Under the pieces are notes generated by a model that saw nothing but the letters and a program-made list of their open reading frames with translations, was not told the origin of the DNA and searched no databases. The position numbers and the translations under genes are program-made. Positions 11,931 through 23,482 of a DNA stretch of 64,000 bases are shown one piece after another (positions within the stretch are counted from its first letter, which is position 1; every line of letters starts with the position of its first letter). This DNA comes from Bemisia tabaci (Eukaryota > Arthropoda > Insecta > Hemiptera > Aleyrodidae): contig NC_092799.1 in NCBI RefSeq assembly GCF_918797505.1, forward strand, positions 14,036,295-14,100,294. The letters run 5' to 3'.

Positions 11931-14465
11931 ACCTATTGCGGTCAGCGCAGCGCGGCGGCGGAAGTTAAAATTATTAAATCACATTCATGTTTGTTCTTTC
12001 TTAATTTTTTCGTTCATTTTTCCAAATGGAAGACCTCGCCCACACAGAGATAGGGATACGGAACTTAACTTTTGCGCAAAGTTCAAATCAAGTTTAAATA
12101 ATTTCGGCTTGGTATTGTTCCCGTAAACAAGGAAGAAGAAAAAATAAAGCAACATGCAGTAAAAGTTTATTTTTCCTCTCATACTGTTCCGTAATACCTT
12201 TCTCTTTCTTTGCGAGGCAGCGTACTTGCTCATGAGCGCGGAGTACTGCCAAACCACTCTACATCCTACGTTCGTGTTCACCGCTCATTTTTTCGAAAAT
12301 CATGGCGAGGGCACCTGAAAACAAGGCCTTCCAGTCGCAGATAATGTCATGGAACATGGTTTCTGTTGCGTGTCAAGCGATTCTCCCCGCTTTTCATGTC
12401 AGCGAACTCCAAGTGACGGGGCCAAGTTGGAGTGAAAATTCCAGGATTTCCCCACCCTTTAAACGAATCATCAGTATAAAAATGTAGAAATATGGCGATC
12501 TCCAACATGAATACAGGTGTACTTCACTATCGCCGCAGGCTCCACCGATTCGCAGAATTGCAAGATGGAATGTTTACAAATAACACTTCGCACTCCTGCG
12601 TTTTTTTTATACATTATTGCCGATTGAATCTTGATTACAAGGGTGCTTCGAGAGGTAACCATTGGGTTTTCGTTTTAAATTTAGTTTCAAAGATTTTCAT
12701 TGATTGACCAGTTTCATTGATTCTTTTTTCGTAACCTTTGAATCGTCCAAATAAAGGTTTTATCTTGTCTTACATGGTATGTAATCATACGTATAACAAT
12801 CATGGTACAACAATCATACGTATTTGTAAATGCAGAAATACATCGATAATTTGCACAAAGGTAAGTGTTGTTCATCAGGGGGAAAAAAATAAAGAAATAA
12901 TGCTGAGGCCTGAGGCCCCCAAAGCACTGGTAAAACTCCAACAACTTACGTTTAAAGATCAGAAAATGGAAAAAGTAAAGAAAACTAAAGAATCGACTCA
13001 ATATAAATATATTTTCATCAGAAACTTCACAACGCTGTAAAAAATTGAGTCTCAAATCATTATCGTTACGGATCGAAGTTTTTTAAGGTTCTTGCAATAA
13101 AAAAGGAAAATTCGCACTAAAATGCTAGTAGCTGAGACGCTTTTTCTGCTCAGTGACAGAGCTTTGTTTATTTTCAAAAATCGAACTACTATTCTATAAT
13201 TACAGCTAGTTCGTGATTAAAAAAATAAAACGATCAAGTCATATTACGTTACGCTAGGATTTTTTTTTTTGGGTGGGGGGGATAAAAGTAGAAGGTTGTT
13301 TCCGGAAAAAAGTCATTTTGAGAAGCGCCGCATAGTGAGAAACGATCGGCCGGGTTTCGAAAAATGAACATTGTTTCCGGAAAAACGCTGTTCGAAAAAC
13401 GTCAAAACGAGGTAGAGCTGTACTTCACCTGCGAATATTTGTTTCATACCGCTGCTGATGTATGATCATGGCTCTTTTTTTCGTGTGAGCCCTCACAGAT
13501 AAAAAACAATGTTGGTGGTTACTAGATTCCTGATCGAATACGATCCTCAGGAATTGTAGTAATCACGCACTTCACTGCTCTGCGACGATAGCGTTTTCCC
13601 GTTGTAACTTTGGAAAATGAGGAATTGAGACGAGGGGCACTTGAGGGTTATGCACATCGCTATTTTGCGATGACTTTTACACGTAGGCTAGAAAATATTT
13701 TCTGTGCAGCAATACTCATTCATTCTAGCGCTGGTTTCTGAATGTTTCCTACGAATATTCTCTTGTAGTAAACTACAGCTTCAACCAGATAATTTCACCA
13801 TCATCTTTGTTGTTTTTCTATTCAAGTCTCAATGACTTATTGTAAATACATTTTACCTCCTTAAAATTAATAAATTAAAAAGATAGGAAAGCAATTAGGA
13901 GTAGGGGCTTTTTTACAGTATTGAGGCATTAAAACTGCTGAACAGTGATTTTCATGCCACATAACCAAAAGAAAGGAACATATTGGCAAAAATTAAATTT
14001 TGGAGTTCTCAAAGGGTGAAGTACCCCACTCCTGTGTTTTGAAAATTAAAAAAAAGAAATAAAACTGGGGAAAAGAGGAATTCATTTAAAGATAATTATT
14101 GTGAATGCTATCATTTGCCCCTCTTTTTATTAACTGTCCCTATACAAAAAAATTCTAAAGCCACACAATCAAAATTGGTTCAGAACAAACAGCATGAAGA
14201 CTAATGGAACTTATGATGGTGAAAAAGATAAGGATAAAACAAGCGGGAAAGCTCTAATACGTTGGTATTAGAGAAGCGCTCAGCATTGAGGGTCTGCCTG
14301 AAGTGAAGAAATATTCAACTTTTAAACCAATATATATTTACTTTATTTCAGAATTTTTATTAAAAACTAAATTACAGAAACTAAATTAAAGCTTTCTTAA
14401 ATAGAATTTTTTTTTTCTTAAAATTTGAAAATTCAAATCTATAAGTTTTCGCGCTTTTTTCGAAG
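11931..14465. other. No convincing gene
   Basis: The only ATG-led frame of note is 12302-12487 on the plus strand (61 codons, MARAPENKAF...). It has a fair start context but no recognisable motif and no second exon that I could find. The rest is AT-rich, with a T/G tract at 13259-13281. Confidence 0.4.
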
Positions 14466-14566
14466 AATGCCGTGGTTGGAGCTTCCTATAGTCATACTAC
14501 TCGACATCAGCTGATAGCAAACAAAGGTTACCAAGGAAACCGTAAACGCGTAACAACTACCTACCG
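14466..14566 (-). repeat. Dispersed repeat, family E
   Basis: Inverse copy of 63897-63982. Shared words are GGAAGCTCCAACC, ATCAGCTGATAGCAAACAAA and GGTTACCAAGGAAACCGTAAA. It overlaps a spurious small frame. Confidence 0.75.
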
Positions 14567-15052
14567 TCGCCAGAGCCAAAGACAAATAAGTCAAAGACAC
14601 ATAACCTAGATGTAAGCGAATTCTACTAAGGTCTCCGAATAAAGTTATCACCGGTGGAAAAGTTTTCGGAAATCAGAACGCGCATCTTGAACTTTCGAAA
14701 GTAATTATAGAATAACTATAAACCGCATAGCGAAGAGAGTTTTAGGACTGTTATTTATTTCTCACGCTAATTTGCATTTAATCGTATTCACAGAGCTATT
14801 ATGAGGTAATCAAAAAATAAATTTTCCTAAATGACGTTCCGTGCATCGATGAGTTGGTGCGCCATTTGACCGCTTGAGCGCCCTACTATACTAGAGCTCT
14901 AGTGGCAAATCGAAATCAAAAAGCGCCGCCTATCGGCTGAGCGCTTAAAAGCTACTATAAATTCATTTTGTCACCTGGTAAATCCTCATAATAATACAGA
15001 CTTTGACTTTTAACATTTCCAAGCGTAATGAGCCTCTAGACAAGGCATGACT

Positions 15053-15125
15053 TGGACGTATTGCTAAAATTAACTATGTGCATAGGGTTTGTGTGTGATA
15101 TAGTTTCTTTCGGCATAAATGCGCC
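15053..15125. repeat. Short palindromic repeat, family A-short
   Basis: TTGGACGTATTGCTAAAATTA ... GTTTCTTTCGGCATAAATGC is a diverged copy of the hairpin at 48871-48950, with the same loop words (TATGTGCATAGGGTTTG). Confidence 0.7.
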
Positions 15126-15511
15126 TAATTAAAGCACAACGCTGCGTGTTTTCTCTTCAAAATCCCGCCAGAAAAAAGAATCACATAACGGGAAGTCTGA
15201 AAATTAATTCCTGAGCAAGATATAAATGTTTTCTATAAATATTGATTAATGACAAAAATACAAATGACTTAATTTGTATAGTCTAATTTCCATTTGATCT
15301 GTATTTAAAAGACTTGTAAATTATCGTTCAGGGAATGATTTCCAAACTTCCCGTTCTGTGAATGGTTTTCTCTGTAAGATTTTGAAGAGAAATCATGTGA
15401 CGTTTCCTTCCTTTCCTTCCATTTTCCTACTTCAGTTTTGTCTGGTGGTTCATTATACGAGTCCCAACTTGTAAATTCAAACTTCTCTTAAAAAAGAAAT
15501 CACTATGCCCT

Positions 15512-15540
15512 CCCCCCCCCCCCCCCCCAAAAAAAAAAAA
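15512..15540. repeat. Homopolymer junction C17-A12
   Basis: Seventeen C are followed directly by twelve A, about 180 bases past the stop of the secreted-protein gene. The count is likely unreliable in the assembly. Confidence 0.9.
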
Positions 15541-15720
15541 GTTATTGTTTTTTACGATTTCTGAAAGTTAGAGAAAATGGCTTTCATGGCATGATCCTAC
15601 AGGCTTTTGTAAGCTAAGAAATTTCAATAACTCTCGTTCTAAAATGTTCCTGATGAAAAATTGTGATTCCCTAGAATACCGTACATTAATGCGGCAAATG
15701 GCCCCGCCTCGCGAAAACTT

Positions 15721-16701
15721 TTAAAAACCGCCTCCGGCAGACCTGACTGGCAGGTTCAAAGGAGGGTGATCGTCCACTATATTATTATTATAATAATACT
15801 TAAAAGCACCATTTTGTTTGTTCGAGTTAGCCTTCACAGGTTGAGGCTTCGAAGAATTAGCCGGGGTTTTTGAAGAATTAGCCGGGGGTTTCGAAGGATA
15901 ATTCGGGGTTTTCGCAAGATTAGCCGGGGTTTTTCGCGAATTAATCCTAGCTGGAACCCCCCGCGGATTATTCTGAGTTGTGGCGCCCCACGAATTGGTA
16001 GGGGCTGTGGCTCCCCACGAACTGTTCGGAGCCCTCCATGAATTGCTGGCTGCTGGAGCTCTCCACGTACCGCTTAAGGATCGAACATAGGTATACCAAT
16101 TCCAAGAGGAAGACCTACTGAAGGATCTCAACTGCTGCGGGTTCTGCTTCCATTGACGTACTCGAGCGTTCACGCAACTGAGGCAGTAGCACTTCGGGCA
16201 TCCCGTGAACAGGTAAACATCGATTTTCGGCTGATTGTGCGCTGAACATAAACACTTGTCCCCGAACTTTTTCTTCCACTCTTTGGCTTTCTTCTCCTCC
16301 TCTTTCTGCTTCTTCGCAGCTTCTTCGTCCGCCCGTTTCTTCTCCTTCTCTTTCCGCTTCTCCTCTTTGGTCTTGCGCTCGATGAGCCTCTTGGCGCAGG
16401 AACTAAGCTTCATTGGCTCCATGTAATCTTTTCCAAAAACAGATTCCTTCGGAATGAGGACCATGCAAGCTCTGTGTCTTCCATTACTGCGGCAGTCCCC
16501 GTATTTGGCCCCGGGGCAAGTCGAGTGTTCGCTATCGCCAGACAGCGGTTCGAAGGCGGTGCAAGCATCCGTGCAGCTCTTCTTTGCCTTGTTGAAAGTG
16601 TCATTGGGGTCGTTGGGGTTTTGCGGGTTTTTCGGGTGTGCTGGTTGGCTCGCACAAGGGTCGGACAGTGACACTTGCCAGATTAGTTCCTCTGCAGCTG
16701 C
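15721..16701 (-). CDS. Exon 2 of the secreted repeat protein: whole mature chain
   Basis: Open for 326 codons to a TAA, this is by far the longest clean reading frame in the window. It starts AAAEELIWQ. The C-terminal repeats are visible in the DNA: at 15845-15935 the plus strand repeats the word GAATTAGCCGGGG with variations, so the KTPAN repeats come from a coding minisatellite. GC content is clearly above the AT-rich flanks, as expected of coding sequence. Confidence 0.8.
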   Translation of the reverse strand, partial: AAAEELIWQVSLSDPCASQPAHPKNPQNPNDPNDTFNKAKKSCTDACTAFEPLSGDSEHSTCPGAKYGDCRSNGRHRACMVLIPKESVFGKDYMEPMKLSSCAKRLIERKTKEEKRKEKEKKRADEEAAKKQKEEEKKAKEWKKKFGDKCLCSAHNQPKIDVYLFTGCPKCYCLSCVNARVRQWKQNPQQLRSFSRSSSWNWYTYVRSLSGTWRAPAASNSWRAPNSSWGATAPTNSWGATTQNNPRGVPARINSRKTPANLAKTPNYPSKPPANSSKTPANSSKPQPVKANSNKQNGAFKYYYNNNIVDDHPPLNLPVRSAGGGF

Positions 16702-18058
16702 CTGTGGAACAATGTGAGAGATTATGGACTGTGGGGATGCGTAAATACATAACACAGTGCACGAACCGCTCTGATGACGCAAGGGCGTATCTCAATTTCC
16801 ACGTGAGTAAAAAAAATAAAATTGAATGTGGTCGTAAATTGATTGTTTATTTTGTTATTCTGTAATGCCATATTTTAATGCAGGGCGGATTACAAGTTGT
16901 TACCTCAAATTTCACTCTCTTTAGCACTAACTGCGAGAAAAAGCAGATGCCAAAAGGACTTTATCCGCCTTTTACAAAACTCGGCCTAAATTTACAGTTT
17001 TTAAGTTTCCAAATTAATGACCCTCCTCTGAGTTGACACTTGACACACACTCAAAATAATAAGAATAAAAAAAACCGCTCGGATTTCTCGCAACGAGTGT
17101 TCGTGACTTTTTCTCATCCAAATAAAAAATTATCAGAAATTTATTGCAGAAAATCGTCGGATCTTCTGACACGAAAGTAGCCAAATTTGTTCGGATGGAA
17201 AAAAACGAAAAAGTCCAAGTCATGCGTTCTTCATCAAACTAAATTCCACCAAGTTATAATTTATCGAGTGTAAGGCTAGTTGTGTGCAATATCGTAGACT
17301 GTATTAAGTCGGTTTTTTTTGACGTGACGCAAATGAAAAGGGGAGCAGAATGTAGAAAAAAAGGTTGTTAAAAGCTTCGCACATTGTCAAATCACCGAAT
17401 AAAAAAAGTTTAAACCGATTCGAATATTGACATCCCGTGTGTAGTTCCCACTTCAAAAGTTACACTAAGTAACGTGCGAGAAAACATATTTTCCCTTTGA
17501 CAGGCAATTCTTGAAATTCGCAATTTTTAGTAGAGGTCCGAATAAGATGTGAAGGTTAGGTAGGACCTATTGTTTGATGTGTGATAACCGAAGATATTTG
17601 ATTTTGAATGCTAAAGCAACAGAATAAAATGTCTTTTTCCATGATGTTCAATGAAAAATGTTCTCTTCAGTTGTTTTCATTAAGTACTCGGTATGTATAA
17701 CGGAAAATAAAATGTCTGCAAATTGAAATGTTACTTTCTTAAAAATTCAGTGATCAATACTCAAAAGTCCATAATTTGAGAAAGAGACCCGTCAGATCTT
17801 CTTTTGGCATAATGTAAATAAAATTTGGGGAAAAAAATGTAACATCTAATTCAAGTCCGTCTTTAATAGACAGTCTCCTTTCATTTTTTTTTGAAAATGT
17901 CAAATATATTGGCATTACTTATTGCAGAGCTGTTTGCGTTATAGAAAATTCTTTGTTGAAATTTTAAAACTTACAATATTTTGTGCTGTCAGAGCGGACA
18001 TTGAAAAATGCGTGAGCGTCAGCACTAAAAAGTTGATGATGCACACTCGAGACGCCAT
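15721..18058 (-). CDS. Secreted Lys/Glu-rich, Cys-rich repeat protein, two exons (unrecognised family; possible salivary effector)
   Basis: Two exons are joined in phase 0. Exon 1 is 18058-17975, ending at a GTAAGT donor; exon 2 is 16701-15721, after a TCTCTCACATTGTTCCACAG acceptor. The product is 354 residues. Residues 1-25 form a signal peptide: Arg4, a hydrophobic core (IINFLVLTL) and small residues before a likely cut after SALTA. The mature part has 13 Cys. Residues ~45-60 are Pro/Asn/Asp-rich, and ~133-175 are a Lys/Glu/Arg-rich helix. Residues 178-204 carry a CxC...CxxCxCxxC cluster, ~222-270 have SWRAP/SWGA repeats, ~283-313 have KTPAN/SSKPP repeats, and the tail is Tyr/Asn-rich, ending GGGF. 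There is no transmembrane segment after the signal, so secretion is likely. I recognise no family; a salivary or extracellular-matrix role is inference. A second in-frame acceptor (exon start 16728) would add nine residues. No canonical AATAAA was spotted just downstream. Confidence 0.78.
16702..17974 (-). other. Intron of the secreted repeat protein gene
   Basis: The intron of about 1.27 kb is bounded by GTAAGT and a pyrimidine-rich CAG. It is AT-rich, and I saw no transposon copy or other gene in it. Confidence 0.7.
17975..18058 (-). CDS. Exon 1 of the secreted repeat protein: signal peptide
   Basis: This exon holds 28 codons starting at an ATG, and almost all of it is signal peptide. The protein starts MASRVCIINF and runs to AQNI at the donor. 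A TTTAAAT stretch near 18113-18119 could be a weak TATA-like element, and a TCAGT initiator-like word lies a few bases before the ATG. The true transcription start cannot be fixed by eye. Placing the signal peptide on its own small exon is common in secreted insect proteins. Confidence 0.75.
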
Positions 18059-19964
18059 GTTCCACTGAACAGCAGTGGCTAAAAATTCCGAGGACAGCAC
18101 GGATTTTTTTTCCCCCATTTAAAAGGGAAAAAAGTAATAAACAAAGTCGTAAAAAACTATCTCTTTACAGCACCTGTCTCTCGTACCGCTGTGGAAAAAA
18201 TTGGTTGCCAGCTATTAAAAAATGAACTGTTTTTTTCCAACGTATCCCTCAATCAGTGGTATCTCGTGATTTCACGATAAATTTTGGGAATGCAAAATTG
18301 ATTTGAAGGTGCACATGGGTGAAATTGTGAGTTTACATTTTGTTCGAGCACTATACTTTTTTTTATGACAACACACATTGATGGAGGAGTAGGGAAAAAG
18401 GACGACATATTTTTACGGCTTTTGACAGTATCCAACTTCATTGCACTGAGATAGCAAATAAAATCACTTAACAAGGTAGATGTTGAGGCGGTTGTACATG
18501 TGTCCTTGACGAAAGTTTATAAGAAAAATGATTTAGTTAAAAAATCTATGTAGTAAGAAAGTACACAAATTATAACTTAACATAAGTTGAATGAAAAAAA
18601 ATGGAGAACGTCATTAATCCGTAAATATCGTTTTCCAGTTGATGGCGTAAGTGTGCTGTTTAGTTAACTTAGTTAAAGTTAAGTGTAAGTGGAAAGTGAT
18701 TACTGCCGTAAGTGTGCAAATGTGTATGTTATGGTAACGCGTGAGAGCTGTTTTTCACAATTTTTTTCGTATAAATGGCTTTATGTGTACGTGAAAATTA
18801 AAGAAAATGACCCTTTAATTCACAAAAATCCATGTGGTCCATTGTGAATGATCATATGGCATCTGTTGTTTAAATAGGTTTATGAAACATATATTTAATA
18901 CATTTCATAATAATTTTTTTATGTTCACAACCATTATATCAGCAACATTCAGTGACTTCCATAACTTATTCTAAGCATTTACCAATCATCCAAGAGGAAT
19001 CAATCAACCATCAAGAAAAAAGGATACGTGGTAACATTCCGTAAAAATCTGTACGTCACGATTTTATTTCCACTTCCATCCGCATCCAACAACGAAACAT
19101 ATTCTCCTTACATGCGAGCGAGGGAAACTTTTCATCTACGTACTTTTAAATTATCCGAGAATCGTATAATTGTTCTGTCAGCTATGACGTCAACTTGTGC
19201 TCGTAAACCAGTGAGCCCTTAGAAGCTTTTCTGCATTTGAATTGGATTTAAATCCATTGATCCAAGTCTAACGCTGTGTTTTGAAGGCCGGAAAAAGCAC
19301 GGCTCTGTGCGAGAGGTAAGAAGTCTAATGATGGAAAATCCTTGAAAATGAAAGAAAAATACTTTTTTCGGGGAAAAATGAGATATTAGAGAGTTTCACA
19401 GCTTGAGCGCGGATATGAAACTTGTGGGATTGAAAGTGCACGTTGTGACTTTTTCTAACTTTCAGAGAACCGAAAAAAGCTGCAAATTTTTTTGGAATGC
19501 GACACACTTTTTTTGAGTTAGCCTAAATATAGTTTCGCACTGGTGCAATTGGACTTGCAAAATTGCCCAAGTCAAAGTTTATATTATAAGTTAAAGTTGT
19601 GCCGTTTTGATTTTGCATTATGAATATTTTTAATCCCGATCGGATTTTTGATCTTATGAGCCCAATACTTAGGTGGTGTAACTTCAGAAATTCATTTTTG
19701 AAGACAATGTATATACGGAGGAAGGTAAATTATGAAATTTTCAGTAAAAACCTTAGAGTAAATACATTATTTTCGGTTTTAGTCCAAAATCTTTAGTGCG
19801 CTGAATTCCTCCTAGGCTCCCAAAATTTATTTTTTACCAATAAATGTTTTCCGCTACTGCTTCGAGATAAATGCCTAACCTTTTTTAAAAAAAAATCCCT
19901 CTCGACTCTTGAAATGTATATTTGCGAATGTATTATACTTTGTGTAGACACTACCTCACTGCAA
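18059..19964. other. Upstream region of the secreted-protein gene; no other gene seen
   Basis: AT-rich. A TTTAAAT near 18115 is the only promoter-like word within 100 bases of the start codon. No transposon copies were recognised until 19965. Confidence 0.4.
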
Positions 19965-20501
19965 CAAAGCGCCTGTATGCCGCTGAAATCCAGTCTTCCG
20001 GCTAATAATTAGTTTTTCCCGTCGATTTTTGGAAAATTCTACGCCTTACAAACTCCAATACATGTTGTCATCATTGGCAGATGCTTAAAGAGTGAGCTCG
20101 ACCCAGCCTAGTTAGCACTGGCATCGCAAATTAAAAACGCCTTCAAAAGCGCTTGATACTGTGTAACACACAGGAGTCGAAATAGATGTATCGCATGAAT
20201 GGAACCCGGCGTTTTAATATCACGCCAAAAGTGATGAAATGGATGTATGTATTTTTATTTGTAGAGAATTCCTCATCTGGTTACAAGAAATGACGATTTG
20301 ACTGCCGTGATACACCAGTCCCATCATTTCCCCCCATTCCGGCGCGTTTGAACTTCCTTAAAAATAATAATAATAAAAAAAGTGGATGCGTCCGGGATTT
20401 TGGCTCTTAAAATACGCAATAAATCATCACGTAATCTACTCACCTGGTACTTTCAGGGAGGTGAATAAAAAACACATGGTTTAGTGACCCATTTCTGACG
20501 A
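19965..20501. repeat. Dispersed repeat, family F (half of the large palindrome) plus unique flank
   Basis: From GCGCCTGTATGCCGCTGAAA to GGAACCCGGCGTTTT it matches the left arm of 23483-24415. The remainder, through ACTTTCAGGGAGGTGAATAAA, matches 36055-36525 almost base for base. Confidence 0.8.
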
Positions 20502-20755
20502 CTGCCGTGCTAAGGAAAAACGCTGTATGAGCCTTCAGACGTTGCCAAGTTTCCTTCGACGAAAACCGACTTTACAGGGTAAATTGTGAATATTTTCTTC
20601 TAAAATTTTCAGACTGTTTTTGTACGCAACTTAATCTGAAATATCCGAAAATTTCAGATAAAAATGTGCATGAATGTCATCAAAAATACATATTTTATCA
20701 AGAGAAATTTGGCAACTCTCGAATGTTCATACGGCGTTCTTCCTTAGCACGGCAG
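20502..20755. repeat. MITE family G (ends CTGCCGTGCTAAGGAA)
   Basis: Begins CTGCCGTGCTAAGGAAAAACG and ends CGTTCTTCCTTAGCACGGCAG. The inverted ends continue inwards as CAGACGTTGCCAAGTTTCCTT and GGCAACTCTCGAATG. No coding frame. It is the best of at least eight copies in the window. Confidence 0.9.
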
Positions 20756-20768
20756 ACTAAATAACACG

Positions 20769-20782
20769 CCCCCCCCCCCCCC
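20769..20782. repeat. Poly-C tract (14)
   Basis: A run of fourteen C just outside the family G element. Confidence 0.85.
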
Positions 20783-21444
20783 TCGTGTGAGGGCGAGAGA
20801 TGAGTCTCTGATAGTTTTGAAAGCCGGGAGAGCCGGCAGCGGGTGCTGGGGCAAGTAATTTGGGGTATCAATTTAAAACCTATTAGCTCCTGGAGCTTCT
20901 CCCCGCCTTGACGACGAGGAAGAAACCAGAGTTGTCAATTTTTCGTAGAAAACGAACATTTTTTACCGCGAGACTTACGAGGACAGGGGAGAATCATCGG
21001 AAAATTGGCACTGCTAGGTAGGACTAGGGCAGGGGGTCTCGTGATCGCTGCATCCGTTTGACTTTTCAATTAAAGGCCTGGGTCGCCGGTCGACTCTCAT
21101 AAGCTAAAACAACGCAACTGGAGTGGAGACGACGTACACATGCGCGATTTTAGCTGGAAATGGCAGCATTGGTCATGGCTCATTAGCCCCGCCACTATTC
21201 ATTAGGAATTTGGCGCCCAACCCTTCCTTGACACCATTGCTACGTTGCGCAATGGCCCGCGCGCTGAGAAAGTAAACCCTTCATTAAAATGAGTTTTTAC
21301 CCTGTAAAACGGGGATCCTTCCAGTGAAACAGTTCTGTTCAGAGGTTCAGTTACATGAAATAATGGTTTTGGGTAAAAAAGAAACAAGAGGAATGTCTGT
21401 GTAATATTGGGCATCGGACGTTCGGTTCACACAAATTCGGAGAA

Positions 21445-21596
21445 CAAATTGGACTGCATTTTGCAATTTGGAACTATAAATTCTGCCCCGGTTTAAAAAC
21501 AACGTATGCGCCATTAGTTTTCCTATGCACATAAGTGTTGTTTCGGATCAGCCAGAATTAATAGTTCCAAATTGCAAAATTCAGTCCAATTGACAT
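21445..21596. repeat. Fold-back element, ~35-bp inverted ends
   Basis: AATTGGACTGCATTTTGCAA and TTGCAAAATTCAGTCCAATT are inverted and extend to TTGGAACTAT/ATAGTTCCAA. It is related in its outer words to family I (25739, 50099, 52825) but has a different interior. Confidence 0.8.
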
Positions 21597-21929
21597 CGTT
21601 CCTTGAAGTTTTTGCAGAGTTTTTTTTTCCGCATAGAGAAGAAAAATCACGGCAGTTTTAAAGAATCGCCGTTGAGTAGTTTTCCGTTTAAAAAATAAAG
21701 TATTCAAAGTATAAAAGTAAAGTTTAAAAATTAAAGTAGGCAGGAATTCAGGAATTTTTGAACGAAGTTACATCATCTCCCCCTCCTGGGACCGATAAAT
21801 TGTTGACATGAAAATACGGAAGGAGGAAGTATACTTACGTTATGCGTCATTGTTCACGCCCTTCAAGAAACTTAACACCTCCTCAATATGTACAACTGTA
21901 CTCTTTAGTGCCTTTTGTGAGCGATGGTG

Positions 21930-22164
21930 CACAATGGATCGAGTCAATGGGGGAAGTCGGACAAAATTTGGAAACTTTAAAAGCTTAAAAATCCGTTCAA
22001 CAAGACTTTGAGGGTTTTAACAGTGGTTTCCTCGTGATATTTTCTTCTAGATGCACCCCTTAAAATTTAAAATCTGACGCACTTGTGTGTTTAAATTGTG
22101 TAAAATGTGTAGTTTTGGTTAAACATTTTATGTCCTTCTTCGCTGATTGACTGGATCCATTGTG
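21930..22164. repeat. MITE family H (ends CACAATGGATCGAGTCAAT)
   Basis: CACAATGGATCGAGTCAAT at the left and ATTGACTGGATCCATTGTG at the right. The interior words GGACAAAATTTGGAAACTTT and TTAAAATTTAAAATCTGACG are shared with 28383-28615 and 49490-49882. Confidence 0.85.
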
Positions 22165-23482
22165 CGGCGGCGTTTATTTTCATGACAGTTTGACGTAATG
22201 TAGGTATACCCAATTACTTAATATTGCCGAAGTGGCAAACGAAATTTGCCTCGTCTCAGAGACATTTGATGCTTTGATCAATCTTGGCGATGTCGCAAAG
22301 AATGTTGCTAATGGAACCCATTGAATTGTTTGTTCAGTATCCTTTTAGCCCTTGTTCCTGCCGCCGGAAATCGATTAGCCCATCAACAGCACCTAAAACC
22401 GCCGTAAGGAGAAAGAAGGTCAGTAGACCTCGTCTTTGTTACGCAGTGAGAGTGAGCTTTTATGTGGTGTGGGGTAAATGAATGCATCAACTTACTGTTA
22501 GAAAAGTAATTTGGAATTTATAATCATGTTTCATTCATGTTTTTGAAGACATCAGTTAAATTGCTTGATGGTGTCATAGGCGAGTTATCACTCAGGCCAC
22601 TACTGAGTCGTCACACACAATGAGAACAATGAATAATACCCACAGCACGATCGATATGAGATGGGAAATATAACATATCTTCCATGCGTGAATTCTGTAC
22701 ATCTTGTTTGCATTGATGTTTTTGAAAGTCGCAAAACATGCGTAGGTATCTTAATTGCGACGTTTCAAAATCTGTTTTCTTATTTTATCCGTCTAAAATA
22801 TCAATGAACGTCATAGTTGTTAATTATTTTCACAGAATATTCTACACAGAATGCGAAAAACTTGGCACTCTCAAGAGATGATATCCGTTGGTGTTTTTCC
22901 GAAAGCAATATATCGAAATGTGTGCGTTGTGATAATCTACAGGTATCGTCTAGAACAGCCAACTTACAGAGATCACTTATATTGAATAAAAAAAGGTTTT
23001 AAAAAAATGAAACCCTGAGGAAAAATGTAAAATTGTAACCATACATTTTAATGGTTTTTTTTTTCTTTCAAAAATACCTGCAAGAGGTGTGCAACCTTTT
23101 ATGAGTCAACATGAACAAGTTCACGAATTTTTCAAGTGATGCAGAACCAAAAGCTCTCAGGTTAAGTGGCTTTTTAAGTGTATTCTGCTGCTCTTATCTG
23201 GCCTATTACAAATTGTGAAGGCGCCATAAAATCCGAGATCTACAGTCGTTTTATTCCCACGTTTACGACTGAGAGAATATTTGATACTTGCAGTCCATAA
23301 AATATCTGCTTTAATGATGTGCCATGTAGAGCAGTCGGAAACATTTTGTCGAGGGAACTTTGTATCTTACTTCATCGAGAAAGTCCGGCGGAACAATTTC
23401 CACAGCCATTACTTAATGTAAAGTCAAAGGTGTGATAATTTTTACAATTGAAAATTTAAATGCCCCCTCTAAAAATTTAAAG
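22165..23482. other. No convincing gene
   Basis: AT-rich. Frames at 22284 and 22817 (plus) are short and show no motif. No repeat copies were recognised. Confidence 0.4.

Noticed and set aside
12302..12487. ATG-led 61-codon plus frame (MARAPENKAF...)
   Set aside because: Fair start context but no recognisable domain, too short to judge, and no neighbouring exon.
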